Positions 8,626 through 16,093 of a stretch of 32,678 bases of DNA are shown here, piece after piece; positions within the stretch are counted from its first letter, which is position 1; every line of letters begins with the position of its first letter. The position numbers were made by a program, and so were the translations under genes. The notes beneath the pieces are model-generated. The model worked only from the letters and a program-made list of their open reading frames with translations. It ran no database searches and was not told where the DNA came from. This DNA comes from Acidimicrobiales bacterium (GTDB taxonomy: Bacteria; Actinomycetota; Acidimicrobiia; Acidimicrobiales; Acidimicrobilacustridaceae): contig JANZZE010000012.1 of the NCBI GenBank assembly GCA_026419545.1, forward strand, positions 1 through 32,678. Reading direction: 5' to 3'.

Positions 8626-8672
8626 GAATCCCGCCAACGGCTGCGTGCCCCAGACGTCGCCGTTCGTCTCAA
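8622..8672. terminator. Nested inverted repeat between convergent genes
   Basis: TTGAGA (8622-8627) pairs with TCTCAA (8667-8672), and inside it AACGGC (8636-8641) pairs with GCCGTT (8659-8664). It sits exactly in the gap between two converging genes and could serve as a bidirectional terminator, but there is no T-run and the stems are short and interrupted. Confidence 0.3.
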
Positions 8673-8680
8673 GCAAACGA

Positions 8681-10168
8681 TCAGAGCGGCGAGGTTCCCC
8701 CACCAGATGGGGGTGGGGGGAGGCAGTTGGTCAGCCGTAGGGTCTCACCATCGGGCCGCTCGATATCACCCACACCGCCAGCCTGTTTCCAGGCGTCGAG
8801 CGCTGCGGCAAGTTCGTCCAGATCATTTTGTGAATCCATCCGCCAGTCGATCCGAAAACAGCTCTGCCCATCGTCATCGGAGTACTCGACAAACCAATCG
8901 CCGCCCCAACCGGCAGCTGCGACCAACGCGCGTTCGCGACCGATACGTGACTCCAACAGCTGACGGGTCAGGAGCTCGCCCAACACACCGTCCCGGATCT
9001 TGCTTCCTTGATACGGCGGTGGCTCGACCTCGATGCGCGGCTCGCGTGCGGCGAACTTCTCGGGGTGGATGACCTGCTCGCTCGTCGTTGGCGGAGTGAC
9101 GAACGCGGAATCAAGCCCGCTCGGGCCGGAGCGCTCGAGGATGTCATTGACAAGCGCCTCACCGAGAACGTACGTCTCGATCGTCTGACTGACGACGATT
9201 GCGGGATCCCCGTTCGGATCGGTCTGCTGGTCGAGCGATGGAGGTGTCAGGTCGAACGGTGCGCCCGGGTTGAACTGGTCGTGCCACCTGCGCTCGATGC
9301 GGCGAGCATCACCTTCCGCCAGAGCACGCAACCCAAACGCGACCTCGTCCTTGCGGCTCGCGTACTCAGGACGAGAGAGCGTGAAGTGCTGATCGTCGAG
9401 GGCGTGCGTGAGTTCGTGTACCAACGCTTGCCGCAAGTCGTTCGTCAGTGGTCGGCGCTTGACGATCACGGCATTGGCGTCGGCAGAGTAGAACGCTGGC
9501 ACCGAGGACACGAGCAACGCGCGCAAGCGCCGGGCAAAGTCTTCACCTGGTGGCAACAAACCCAAGGCTCCGAGTAGTCGGCCCTGCGCCTCCAGGTCCT
9601 CGGGGCTGAACTGTTCCATCAGCCGATCCCCGAACTCCTCCTCGTCGAGAAGCAATGAGTAGACGGGTTGCACGAACCGGAGCCCTCGCTCGTTTACCAC
9701 GAAGGCAGCAAGACTTCTCAACTCGAGTTCGAGCTGACGCTCGTCGATCGTCGGCACGTTCGGCGGCGCCGAGGTCGTAGAACTCGGGACAGTCGTCGGC
9801 GCCGGCGCCGAAGTTGATCGCGGCGCCTCAGTCGCGCTGACGGTGCTCGAGGTGACCGCTGAGCTCGGGACCGACGAACCGGACCCGGCTGCCACCTCTG
9901 GGGTGGTCCTGCGACCGAGGAGGAACGATGCAGCTACGAGCACCAGCACGACCAGCCCAGCTACTAGGGCTAGCCATCGACGATCTGGCGGTGTTGTCGG
10001 GGTCGGGGACTCGGGCGGCGTTGGCCGCGGAAGTCGGCCTGGCTCAGGTGGTGAAGACGGCAAGGGCGGAGCGCCCGGAGCTGGCGACTCCGGGGCCAGC
10101 GGCGGCGAAGGCGGAAGCTCCGAAGCACCGGGCCAACGCGGCGCACGGCCGGAAACGCCGACGGTCAT
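8681..10168 (-). CDS. Membrane-anchored HExxH metallopeptidase-like protein (paralogue 1)
   Basis: 495 residues from ATG 10168. A Pro/Ser-rich cytoplasmic tail (1-62) leads to one membrane segment (about 65-85) and a Ser/Thr/Pro-rich linker, then an extracellular domain. HELTH at 251-255 within VHELTHALDDQHF gives the zinc-binding HExxH; Glu285 in ALAEGDARRIE is the likely third ligand, as in gluzincins. Later blocks (GGDWFVEYSDDDGQSCFRIDWRM and a terminal Cys) repeat in the neighbour at 10221-11792, a clear paralogue. Such proteins resemble putative metallopeptidase families of unknown function; the substrate is unknown. A longer reading from 10459 overlaps the upstream gene and was rejected, because TAACGT lies 7 nt before ATG 10168, a leaderless pattern. 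Confidence 0.85.
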   Translation of the reverse strand: MTVGVSGRAPRWPGASELPPSPPLAPESPAPGAPPLPSSPPEPGRLPRPTPPESPTPTTPPDRRWLALVAGLVVLVLVAASFLLGRRTTPEVAAGSGSSVPSSAVTSSTVSATEAPRSTSAPAPTTVPSSTTSAPPNVPTIDERQLELELRSLAAFVVNERGLRFVQPVYSLLLDEEEFGDRLMEQFSPEDLEAQGRLLGALGLLPPGEDFARRLRALLVSSVPAFYSADANAVIVKRRPLTNDLRQALVHELTHALDDQHFTLSRPEYASRKDEVAFGLRALAEGDARRIERRWHDQFNPGAPFDLTPPSLDQQTDPNGDPAIVVSQTIETYVLGEALVNDILERSGPSGLDSAFVTPPTTSEQVIHPEKFAAREPRIEVEPPPYQGSKIRDGVLGELLTRQLLESRIGRERALVAAAGWGGDWFVEYSDDDGQSCFRIDWRMDSQNDLDELAAALDAWKQAGGVGDIERPDGETLRLTNCLPPPPSGGGTSPL

Positions 10169-10175
10169 GGCTTGC

Positions 10176-10181
10176 ACGTTA
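10176..10181 (-). promoter_or_regulatory. -10 box, leaderless start of paralogue 1
   Basis: TAACGT on the minus strand, ending 7 nt before ATG 10168. The TAnnnT hexamer at this distance, with no ribosome binding site, fits a leaderless transcript starting at or next to the start codon. It lies in the 52-nt gap after the upstream paralogue. Confidence 0.45.
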
Positions 10182-10220
10182 GCGGTGGCACGCTGATCTG
10201 CGACCGCGGCACCGGCACAG

Positions 10221-11792
10221 TCATCGGCTGCAGGAGGTGAGTCGCACTGAACGCTGATCGAGTTCCTCAACCGAGGCGCGGACCTGGCTGAAAACCCACC
10301 GGCGCAACATGGTCCCGAGCTCGTCAGCATCCGTGGGTGTCTCCATTCGCCAATCGATGCGCGCACACGCCCTTCTGTCAGTACCGCGCCAGACGACGTA
10401 GGCGTCACCACCCCAGCCGCGGGCAGCTCGATCAACTTCCGTACTCGTCCCCACATCATCGAGCAACAGGCGTGTCATCAGTTCGCCGAACATTCCTGAA
10501 TCGACGATCTCGCCTTCTGCTGGCGGTGTCGCAACCGGTTCAGCGGGTTCGCGTGCGAGGTACTTGTCGACATCAAGCGCTTGTTCAGTCGTGCTCGGTG
10601 GATCGCTGAGGGCTTCGTCGACAGCGTCCTGTCCGCCGATCGCCTTGAGTTGCTCAACAAGTGACTCTCCGATGTCGTACGGCGCGCTGATCTGCTGGAT
10701 GAGAATTGCCGGAATGGAAGCAAGCTCCCTCAGATCTGGGATGAACTCGGCTTCTTCCCGATCACGCGCCGCCTTCTCCTCCGGCGTCATTTGTGCCTCA
10801 TAGGCCTGCTCGATCCGGCGGGCGTTGCCCTCGGCCACCGCACTCAGCCCGAACCCCACCTCGTCATGCCGCTCGTCGTATTCAGGGCGGTCGAGATCGA
10901 ACCATTGGTCATCGAGCGCGTGGGTCAACTCGTGCACGATCGTCTGGCGGACGTACGGCGACAGGTGATCACCCCGGACGACGAGCTCGTCTTTCTCCGG
11001 GTCGTAGAAACCAAGGACCCCGACTTCGAGGAGCTTCCGTAACGCGCCCGCCACGTCGGTGCCGGGTTCGACCATTCCAAGAGCTTCGAAGGCAGCCGCT
11101 GCCTTCTCGAGATCTTCGCGTTCTTCGTCGAAGTCCTCGAGGAGCAGGCGGTTGAACTCTTCGTCGCCAGCCACGTGGACCTGCACCTTCTGCTTGAACG
11201 TGAGCCCTCGTTTCTGCTCGACGAAACGGCTGAGCGTTTCCACCTCACGTTCGATGGTGGCCGGATCGGCTGGAGGGAAGGTGGTGGTCGAACGCGGTGC
11301 GCTTGTCGCGGGAGCGCGGCGAGTCGACGGCGGCTGTGTGGTGCTCGTGGGCAACTCGTCAACGGCGACGTCCACTCGACGGGTTCGGCCAAGCAAGAAG
11401 GCACCGCTGATGAGACCGACCACGACGAGAATGCCGACCAAGGCGAGTACGAGTCTCGACGAGTTCGGGCGCCTCGGTGGTACTGGAGACGGGGGGAGGC
11501 CGGGCTGGACGGAGCCGGGCCAACCAGGCGACACCGGTATGTGGCTTGAAGACCAGCCAGAACGACCAGGGTCGGCAGCATCACCAGGGTAGGGCCAGTA
11601 GGGCGGAGGCGGCGGCCAGGCCCCCGGCGGACCAGACCCCGGCGGCGCAGGCGGCGGAGCCTGAGGCCAATCCCCGGGCGGCTCCCAACCCTGAGACTTC
11701 CCAGGCGTCGCTGACGGTGGCGGCGGCAGCCGGTTCTTGTCCCCGGTTGAGGGCCGATCGGTTGGCGGTCGAGGCGGTTCATGTGATGGCAA
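10221..11792 (-). CDS. Membrane-anchored HExxH metallopeptidase-like protein (paralogue 2)
   Basis: 523 residues if begun at TTG 11792; an in-frame TGA two codons upstream rules out a longer protein. A very Pro/Gly/Trp-rich cytoplasmic region (1-112) precedes one membrane segment (about 114-136) and a Thr/Pro/Arg linker, then the external domain. HELTH at 287-291 and Glu321 in AVAEGNARRIE give a gluzincin-like zinc site. The same block order as paralogue 1 follows: SVLGFYD-type strand, HELTHALDDQ, GESLVEQL, TTEQAL, GGDAYVVW, ARIDWRME and a C-terminal Cys. TACCGT lies 7 nt before the TTG. The tandem pair and the small membrane protein at 11827-12243 form one minus-strand unit. Protease activity is inferred from the motif only. 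Confidence 0.85.
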   Translation of the reverse strand: MPSHEPPRPPTDRPSTGDKNRLPPPPSATPGKSQGWEPPGDWPQAPPPAPPGSGPPGAWPPPPPYWPYPGDAADPGRSGWSSSHIPVSPGWPGSVQPGLPPSPVPPRRPNSSRLVLALVGILVVVGLISGAFLLGRTRRVDVAVDELPTSTTQPPSTRRAPATSAPRSTTTFPPADPATIEREVETLSRFVEQKRGLTFKQKVQVHVAGDEEFNRLLLEDFDEEREDLEKAAAAFEALGMVEPGTDVAGALRKLLEVGVLGFYDPEKDELVVRGDHLSPYVRQTIVHELTHALDDQWFDLDRPEYDERHDEVGFGLSAVAEGNARRIEQAYEAQMTPEEKAARDREEAEFIPDLRELASIPAILIQQISAPYDIGESLVEQLKAIGGQDAVDEALSDPPSTTEQALDVDKYLAREPAEPVATPPAEGEIVDSGMFGELMTRLLLDDVGTSTEVDRAARGWGGDAYVVWRGTDRRACARIDWRMETPTDADELGTMLRRWVFSQVRASVEELDQRSVRLTSCSR

Positions 11793-11799
11793 GGGTCAA

Positions 11800-11805
11800 A
11801 CGGTA
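11800..11805 (-). promoter_or_regulatory. -10 box before the TTG start of paralogue 2
   Basis: TACCGT on the minus strand, ending 7 nt before TTG 11792. It supports the unusual TTG as a leaderless start. A GGAAGG stretch further upstream is too far from the TTG for a normal ribosome binding site. Confidence 0.4.
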
Positions 11806-11826
11806 CCTTCCCGGTCGCAGCAGTCC

Positions 11827-12243
11827 TCAGCGCTCTGGGTCGTCGAGCTCGCAATTGGTGCGCACGAGTTCAGCTACGGCGACGGTACCCAAAACTGCTG
11901 CGCCCACGAACACGAGAATTGCCGACAGCACCGCAGCGTTCCGTAGCCCGACCGGTAACGACGAGCCGAACAGGATCACGGCCGCACCAACAGCCACGCT
12001 CACGACCGCCGAAACACGGGCCAGGTTGACGCGAACCGCGGCTTCACGGCGCCGTGCCTCCGCCTCTAGTGGCTCGAGTGGCTGATCGGGGCTGCTCCTT
12101 CCTGTTCCTCCGCTCCTCGACGAATTGCCGACATCGAAATCACGGGGTTCGACTGGCTGATCGGGGCTGCTCCCGCCGGAAGCGGACTGGCTGCGTACCG
12201 AACGATCAGCATCGTCATTTCCCGGGTTCGAGTCTTCGGTCAC
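11827..12243 (-). CDS. Small two-helix membrane protein
   Basis: 138 residues from GTG 12243, with GAAGGGGA about 4 nt upstream. The N-terminal 60 residues are polar and contain a duplicated SSPDQPxEP motif, encoded by two near-identical stretches of DNA (around 12080 and 12152). A short basic/acidic helix (EAEARRREAAVRVN) follows, then two hydrophobic segments (about 77-95 and 103-125) and a short tail. I do not recognise the family. It is 34 nt upstream of the HExxH paralogues on the same strand, so it may be part of the same envelope function. Confidence 0.7.
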   Translation of the reverse strand: MTEDSNPGNDDADRSVRSQSASGGSSPDQPVEPRDFDVGNSSRSGGTGRSSPDQPLEPLEAEARRREAAVRVNLARVSAVVSVAVGAAVILFGSSLPVGLRNAAVLSAILVFVGAAVLGTVAVAELVRTNCELDDPER

Positions 12244-12340
12244 CGTCCCCTTCTACACCTCTGCTCTTGCTTCGTCCGCTTTGCCAGACTTCATCTCGAA
12301 CTTCTGCCATCCAACCGCTCGGGATCAGCCACACTTGGGC

Positions 12341-13312
12341 ATGAACGATGATCGGCGATTCGAAACGATCCGCACCGAAACCAGCGAGAAGGTCAGATCG
12401 ATCTGGCTCGCTCGTCCCGAGTCCTACAATACGATCACACCCACGCTGCGGGATGAGCTGGCGCTCGCGATAGACGATGCGAACGCTGATCCTGCGGTCC
12501 ATGTGATCCTGTTACGGGCCGAGGGCAAGGCGTTCTGCGCCGGGTACGGACTCGACTGGTCAACAGCTGCGCAAGCCTCGGAGTTGGAACCCAATGAGGA
12601 CCTAGTCGGCAAACCACCCGGGCTTGACGGCCCAGCGAAGAGCGACGTTGCTTGTGCAGCGAGCGACCGTGATGGCTTCGGAGGCAGGAGGAAGGTCTGG
12701 GACTCGGTCTCGGACCTGCGCATGATCAACACGTTCGTCGACACGTACCTGAAGCTCTGGTACTCGGCGAAACCGACCGTCGCCGCCGTCAACGGTTGGT
12801 GCATCGGCGGAGGGACGGACATGGTCCTGTGCGCAGACCTCATCATCGCAGGCGACGATGCAGTGTTCGGCTATCCCCCAGCCCGGGTCTGGGGAACTCC
12901 GACCACAGCGATGTGGGTGTACCGCATGGGCCTCGAGAAGGCGAAACGCTACCTGTTGACTGGCGACGAGATCTCCGGCGAGGAGGCAGCCCGCATCGGT
13001 CTCGTACTCGAATGCGTCCCGGCCGCCGAGCTCCAGGACCGAGCGTTCGCTCTCGCCCGGCGCATGGCCATGTTGCCGACCAACCAACTTGTGATGCTCA
13101 AATTGCTGTGCAACCAGACGGTCGAGAACATGGGCTTCGCCTCGAGCCGACTACTCGGAAGCCTCTTCGACGGCATCGCCCGCCACACTCAAGAAGGCCT
13201 TGACTTCGTTCGCCGCGCACAGGAGGTGGGGTTCCGCCAAGCCGTGTACGAGAGAGACGATCCCTTCGGCGACTACGGCAGTGGACCACGCGGTTCACGA
13301 GCACGATCATGA
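12341..13312 (+). CDS. Crotonase / enoyl-CoA hydratase family protein
   Basis: 323 residues from ATG 12341. The crotonase oxyanion-hole blocks are present: AFCAGYGLDW at 64-73 and NGWCIGGGTD at 151-160, followed by VFGYPPARVWGTPTT and LTGDEISGEEA. The AGYGLDW/CIGGGTDMVLCAD pattern belongs to a larger actinobacterial crotonase subgroup. Members act on acyl-CoA thioesters in fatty acid or aromatic acid breakdown. Residues about 80-118 form a polar stretch between the two blocks, longer than in many crotonases and of odd composition. No ribosome binding site is obvious. A 20-codon upstream extension to 12281 looks unlikely. The C-terminal residues run into a histidine-repeat DNA tract read in another frame. 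Confidence 0.9.
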   Translation: MNDDRRFETIRTETSEKVRSIWLARPESYNTITPTLRDELALAIDDANADPAVHVILLRAEGKAFCAGYGLDWSTAAQASELEPNEDLVGKPPGLDGPAKSDVACAASDRDGFGGRRKVWDSVSDLRMINTFVDTYLKLWYSAKPTVAAVNGWCIGGGTDMVLCADLIIAGDDAVFGYPPARVWGTPTTAMWVYRMGLEKAKRYLLTGDEISGEEAARIGLVLECVPAAELQDRAFALARRMAMLPTNQLVMLKLLCNQTVENMGFASSRLLGSLFDGIARHTQEGLDFVRRAQEVGFRQAVYERDDPFGDYGSGPRGSRARS

Positions 13313-13443
13313 GCATCGGCGCCACGACACGAACGTGAGCGCCCTGACAGCTCATGAGCACGATCACCAGCATCGCGACCGCGACGCAGACGTACATCCC
13401 CCCGACGGTCCGCGAGAACGATCACAAGCATCGCGACCGCGAC
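13296..13443 (+). repeat. Three 33-nt repeats encoding His-rich peptides (decayed)
   Basis: Three copies at 13296-13328, 13353-13385 and 13411-13443, spaced 57 and 58 nt. Read in one frame, copies 1 and 2 give HEHDHEHRRHD and HEHDHQHRDRD. Copy 3 gives RENDHKHRDRD only after a one-base shift. Such runs resemble the His-rich tails of small metal-binding proteins. The first copy overlaps the end of the crotonase gene in a different frame, and no good start codon is seen. I read it as the remnant of a small His-rich gene. Confidence 0.55.
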
Positions 13444-13476
13444 ACAGACGAATGTCGCCCATGGGTTCAGAGCGGA

Positions 13477-13746
13477 TTACGCAGCGCCTGCCAGTAGCGC
13501 AACGATCTCCCGGTGACCGGGAGCTTCGGCGGCTTGCACCGGTGAGTGACCGCTCGGTGCCGCGCCGATGTCAGGGGCGGCGCCGCCTTCCACGAGCACG
13601 CGGACCTCAAGAGGCTGAGGTAGCGAGATCGGCAAGTGTTTCCAGTTGCCCTGCGCGGCCCTGTCGAGCATCGACAAGCCCTCGGGGGCGACCTCAGCAT
13701 CGATGAGCCAAACCTCATGGGCCCTCCCCCACAGTCCCAGGCGAGC
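13477..13746 (-). pseudogene. Ankyrin-repeat protein, C-terminal remnant
   Basis: The minus strand is open from just after an in-frame TGA near 13747 down to TAA 13477. The end reads like the last one and a half ankyrin repeats: LSMLDRAAQGNW, then LVEGGAAPDIG and SGHSPVQAAEAPGHREIVALL. The only starts are TTG 13677 and ATG 13671, both in the middle of a repeat, and the first repeat has lost its normal helix (KHLPISLPQPLEV). The 5' part is missing, so I treat it as a fragment of a decayed gene. Confidence 0.55.
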
Positions 13747-13875
13747 TCAGTGAATCCGAAGCACCCGGCTCACAAGCGCCAAGTTTGCGGGACCAGCAAG
13801 AACAATGGTCGTCGCCCCGGTCCCCGCTGTCCCGCCCTTGACCGATTACTCGGGGCTTCATCGCAACCCAGCGCA

Positions 13876-13905
13876 TTGACCTCGACTCCTGGCGGATGGT
13901 TTACC
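13876..13905 (+). promoter_or_regulatory. Probable tRNA-Leu promoter
   Basis: TTGACC at 13876-13881, an 18-nt spacer and TTTACC at 13900-13905, ending 13 nt before the mature tRNA 5' end. Transcription would start a few bases before the tRNA. TACCGT at 13902-13907 is an alternative -10 box with a 20-nt spacer. Confidence 0.4.
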
Positions 13906-13918
13906 GTTACGTGTACTT

Positions 13919-14002
13919 GCCCGGGTGGCGTAACTGGCAGCCGCAGGGGGCTTAAACCCCCCAGACCGCAAGGTCGTGTGGGTTCGAATCCCACCCCGGG
14001 CA
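13919..14002 (+). tRNA. tRNA-Leu(UAA)
   Basis: 84 nt that fold as a class II tRNA. The acceptor stem GCCCGGG (13919-13925) pairs perfectly with CCCGGGC (13995-14001), with discriminator A at 14002. The anticodon stem is GGGGG/CCCCC around loop CTTAAAC, giving anticodon TAA (codon UUA). The long variable arm is GACC-GCAA-GGTC, and the T arm is GTGGG-TTCGAAT-CCCAC. The CCA end is not encoded. UUA is rare in high-GC actinobacteria; in streptomycetes its tRNA (bldA) limits developmental genes. No terminator hairpin is clear downstream. Confidence 0.95.
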
Positions 14003-14162
14003 CTCGTCGACTCGACCACGTTCCACCGGAGGTCCCGCGTGCAAGAGCTCACGGAGTCCGACTGTTCCTGCGCGCGCGACGGGAAAGACGCGAGCGATTG
14101 CACGCGCGTTGAGGGGTTGCGGTGGCGAGACACGCTAGGAACCCGATGACGGCAGCGGGTCG

Positions 14163-14660
14163 ATGTCATACCCCCTTGGAATACTTGGCGTAGTGGAAGC
14201 CAATGCTGTTCGGTTCGCCCAAATCGTCCGCCAACTCGGCCACGCAGCGCGCCGCTGCGGGCTGCAAGTTCCTGGCTTCCGCAGCCCTCCCCGAGTACTG
14301 GGATCCGATCGATCCATCCGCAGGCAGGCTGACGGGGTGACGGTGTCAGTGCGACTGCGCGGTCGACCGTGGCCTGCCATCGTGGCCGACATGATCGAGG
14401 GCGTCGTGGTGGCAAACCGGTTGACAGGCCAACGCGCACATGAGGCTCGGACCGCCCTGTGGCGAGCGGTGGAACAAGAGCTGATCCCAGTGCCGGTTCC
14501 GCCGTCGAGACGACTGGCAACCGGCGACCTAGCTCCAACCCGTCAGAGGCAGAGGACGGGCTTGGCTCATCGCCACGATTCCGACCAACGGTCACAACGC
14601 ACCACCGCAGCCGAGAACAGCCCTGCGACTGCGGACGGCAACCATGTCGTGGCTGCCTGA
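14163..14660 (+). CDS. Conserved-looking protein of unknown function
   Basis: 165 residues from ATG 14163; GTG 14193 is a good alternative. The first 115 residues look like a real soluble domain: an amphipathic helix (AVRFAQIVRQLGHAARRCGL), a PGFRSPPR turn, a basic strand pair (VTVSVRLRGRPWPAIVADMIEGV) and a final helix (AHEARTALWRAVEQE). The last 45 residues are Gln/Arg/Thr-rich and may be non-coding in origin, possibly behind an undetected frameshift. There is no signal peptide, membrane segment or catalytic motif that I can name. It lies 160 nt after tRNA-Leu and 134 nt before the nuclease gene. No ribosome binding site is obvious. Confidence 0.55.
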   Translation: MSYPLGILGVVEANAVRFAQIVRQLGHAARRCGLQVPGFRSPPRVLGSDRSIRRQADGVTVSVRLRGRPWPAIVADMIEGVVVANRLTGQRAHEARTALWRAVEQELIPVPVPPSRRLATGDLAPTRQRQRTGLAHRHDSDQRSQRTTAAENSPATADGNHVVAA

Positions 14661-14670
14661 CACAGACACC

Positions 14671-14759
14671 AAGCGAAATCGGCCAACACGGCGAACACCC
14701 GGCCGGGTCGGCGGCGAGCAGGCGTCGACGCCGACTGAGGCCAACACGAAGCGAAATCG
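14671..14759 (+). repeat. Short direct repeats upstream of the nuclease gene
   Basis: AAGCGAAATCG occurs at 14671-14681 and 14749-14759, and GGCCAACACG at 14681-14690 and 14739-14748, so the two blocks appear in swapped order. They lie within 125 nt of the nuclease start and could be binding sites or debris of a small duplication. Confidence 0.35.
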
Positions 14760-14782
14760 CTGGCGTCGGCTCGGTCGTGGCG

Positions 14783-14788
14783 TAGCGT
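14783..14788 (+). promoter_or_regulatory. -10 box, leaderless start of nuclease gene
   Basis: TAGCGT ends 6 nt before ATG 14795. No Shine-Dalgarno sequence is present, so the mRNA probably begins at the start codon. Confidence 0.5.
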
Positions 14789-14794
14789 GACAAC

Positions 14795-15778
14795 ATGAGC
14801 AGCAGCTCGGGCTTCCGCGAACCGGCTTTGACGGTCGCCCAGCAGGAAGTGATCGATCTTCTGGGCGCACGCCGCGAGCAACGCCCAACATTCGACCAAC
14901 AACTACGGAACGACCTATACGACCTTCTCAACGCTTCGCTGGCCGAGATCGTCGATCAACTACCCGACAACCAACCGCTCTGGGTTTCCAAGAATTCGCT
15001 CTCGGGGGTACACGGCTGTGAAGCCCGCTATGTAGCTGAGCACGCCAGCAGCTTCGAATGGAGCGTCCCCCTTGCTCGTGGCACCGTAGCGCACAAAGCG
15101 ATCGAACTATCGATGAATTGGCGAGGCGAGTTGAATCCCGGCGATCTGGTGGACGAAGCACTCGCTCGCCTCGAAGAAGGCATCGACTCACTGGCAGTGT
15201 GGTTGCAGCAATGCAGCGAGGTCGAGCGAGCTGAGCTCCGCAGCGAAGCAAATGACCGGGTCGCCAAGTTTCTCGAATGCTTTCCGCCCCTTCAGCCGCG
15301 CTGGGTGCCGGTCACCGAGAGTCGAGTCCGCATCGAGCTCTGCGGTGCCCGGATCGTGCTCTCGGGCAAAGTCGATCTCTCACTCGGCCGCGCAGAAGGC
15401 GACGTCGCTGGAAAGGTGCTGATCGATCTGAAAACCGGCGGGTTTGCCCCTAGCCATCTCGATGACCTCCGGTTCTACGCCCTTCTTGAAACGCTGCGGG
15501 TCGGAACCCCGCCTCGGCTCGTCGCTTCGTATTACCTCGATCAAGGAAAGGTCCACCCCGAGTCGGTCAGCGTTGACCTGTTGCATGCCGCGGCCGAGCG
15601 CACCATCGACGGCGTTCGCAGACTGGTCGATCTCCTCTATGGCGGGGCCCAGCCCCGGTACCGGCCCGGCCCTTCGTGCCGATGGTGCTCCGAACGCCCA
15701 CGCTGTGAGACTGGGCGAAGCTGGCTTGCGGCCGAAGCCGACGCCTTTGATCTAGACGACTTCGGTCTCGACGAATAG
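14795..15778 (+). CDS. PD-(D/E)XK nuclease, RecB/Cas4-like with Fe-S cysteines
   Basis: 327 residues. The nuclease core is visible: GTVAHKAIEL with His100, GKVDLSLG with Asp194, and IDLKTGG giving Asp211-x-Lys213, the D...DxK set that binds metal. Tyr229 in FYALL is the usual QxxxY-type position. Four Cys are placed as in the AddB/Cas4/RecB-type iron-sulfur nuclease: Cys75 before the core and Cys295, Cys298 and Cys304 after it. It probably cuts or resects DNA, perhaps in repair. No cas genes, CRISPR repeats or helicase lie nearby, so a CRISPR role is not supported. The C-terminus is acidic (DAFDLDDFGLDE). It stands alone with a leaderless-type promoter. Confidence 0.88.
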   Translation: MSSSSGFREPALTVAQQEVIDLLGARREQRPTFDQQLRNDLYDLLNASLAEIVDQLPDNQPLWVSKNSLSGVHGCEARYVAEHASSFEWSVPLARGTVAHKAIELSMNWRGELNPGDLVDEALARLEEGIDSLAVWLQQCSEVERAELRSEANDRVAKFLECFPPLQPRWVPVTESRVRIELCGARIVLSGKVDLSLGRAEGDVAGKVLIDLKTGGFAPSHLDDLRFYALLETLRVGTPPRLVASYYLDQGKVHPESVSVDLLHAAAERTIDGVRRLVDLLYGGAQPRYRPGPSCRWCSERPRCETGRSWLAAEADAFDLDDFGLDE

Positions 15779-16081
15779 CAACACAGCTGATCCACTCGAC
15801 CGCGCACGACCACCATGCCAAAGGGATCTTGTCCGAACGTTGGAACCGGATCAGTGAAATGATCGGTGCACTCGACCGCTCACAACCACCATGCCAGAGC
15901 AATCTCGAGCCGCACACCCACCGCTGCTCACGTGTTCCGCCTAGCGCAGTCGCGTACTCTCTCCCGACGCAGGAGGCAAACACGAAGCACGCAGTTGCGT
16001 AACGGTCCCCAGGTGTCCAGCCTGCCGGAGAGTTAACCCGCCGCGGGATGAAGACACAAATCCCCGGTTCGCACTCAGCGC
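15779..16081. other. Gene-free stretch with a direct repeat
   Basis: About 300 nt with no convincing gene on either strand. It holds one 31-nt direct repeat (15793-15823 and 15869-15899), and the promoter of the 45-codon ORF lies at its right end. No hairpin with a T-run was seen after the nuclease stop. Confidence 0.5.
15793..15899 (+). repeat. 31-nt imperfect direct repeat, two copies
   Basis: Copies at 15793-15823 and 15869-15899 match at 28 of 31 positions and are 76 nt apart. Both contain CACTCGACCGC and ACCACCATGCCA. They lie just after the nuclease stop. Function unknown; they could be protein-binding sites or duplication debris. Confidence 0.5.
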
Positions 16082-16087
16082 TAGCCT
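16082..16087 (+). promoter_or_regulatory. -10 box, leaderless start of the 45-codon ORF
   Basis: TAGCCT ends 6 nt before ATG 16094. There is no Shine-Dalgarno sequence, so a leaderless transcript is likely. Confidence 0.5.
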
Positions 16088-16093
16088 AGACAC

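Noticed and set aside
8681-10459. Long form of the HExxH paralogue 1 from 10459
   Set aside because: It would overlap the upstream paralogue by about 240 nt; the internal ATG 10168 has a leaderless promoter and a normal N-terminal tail.
13770-14003. 77-residue minus-strand frame with GVGFEPTRP
   Set aside because: It is the antisense of tRNA-Leu; this peptide is a well-known false gene at tRNA loci.
14795-15778. Cas4-like nuclease as part of a CRISPR system
   Set aside because: No CRISPR repeats or other cas genes are in the window; the fold is shared by many repair nucleases.
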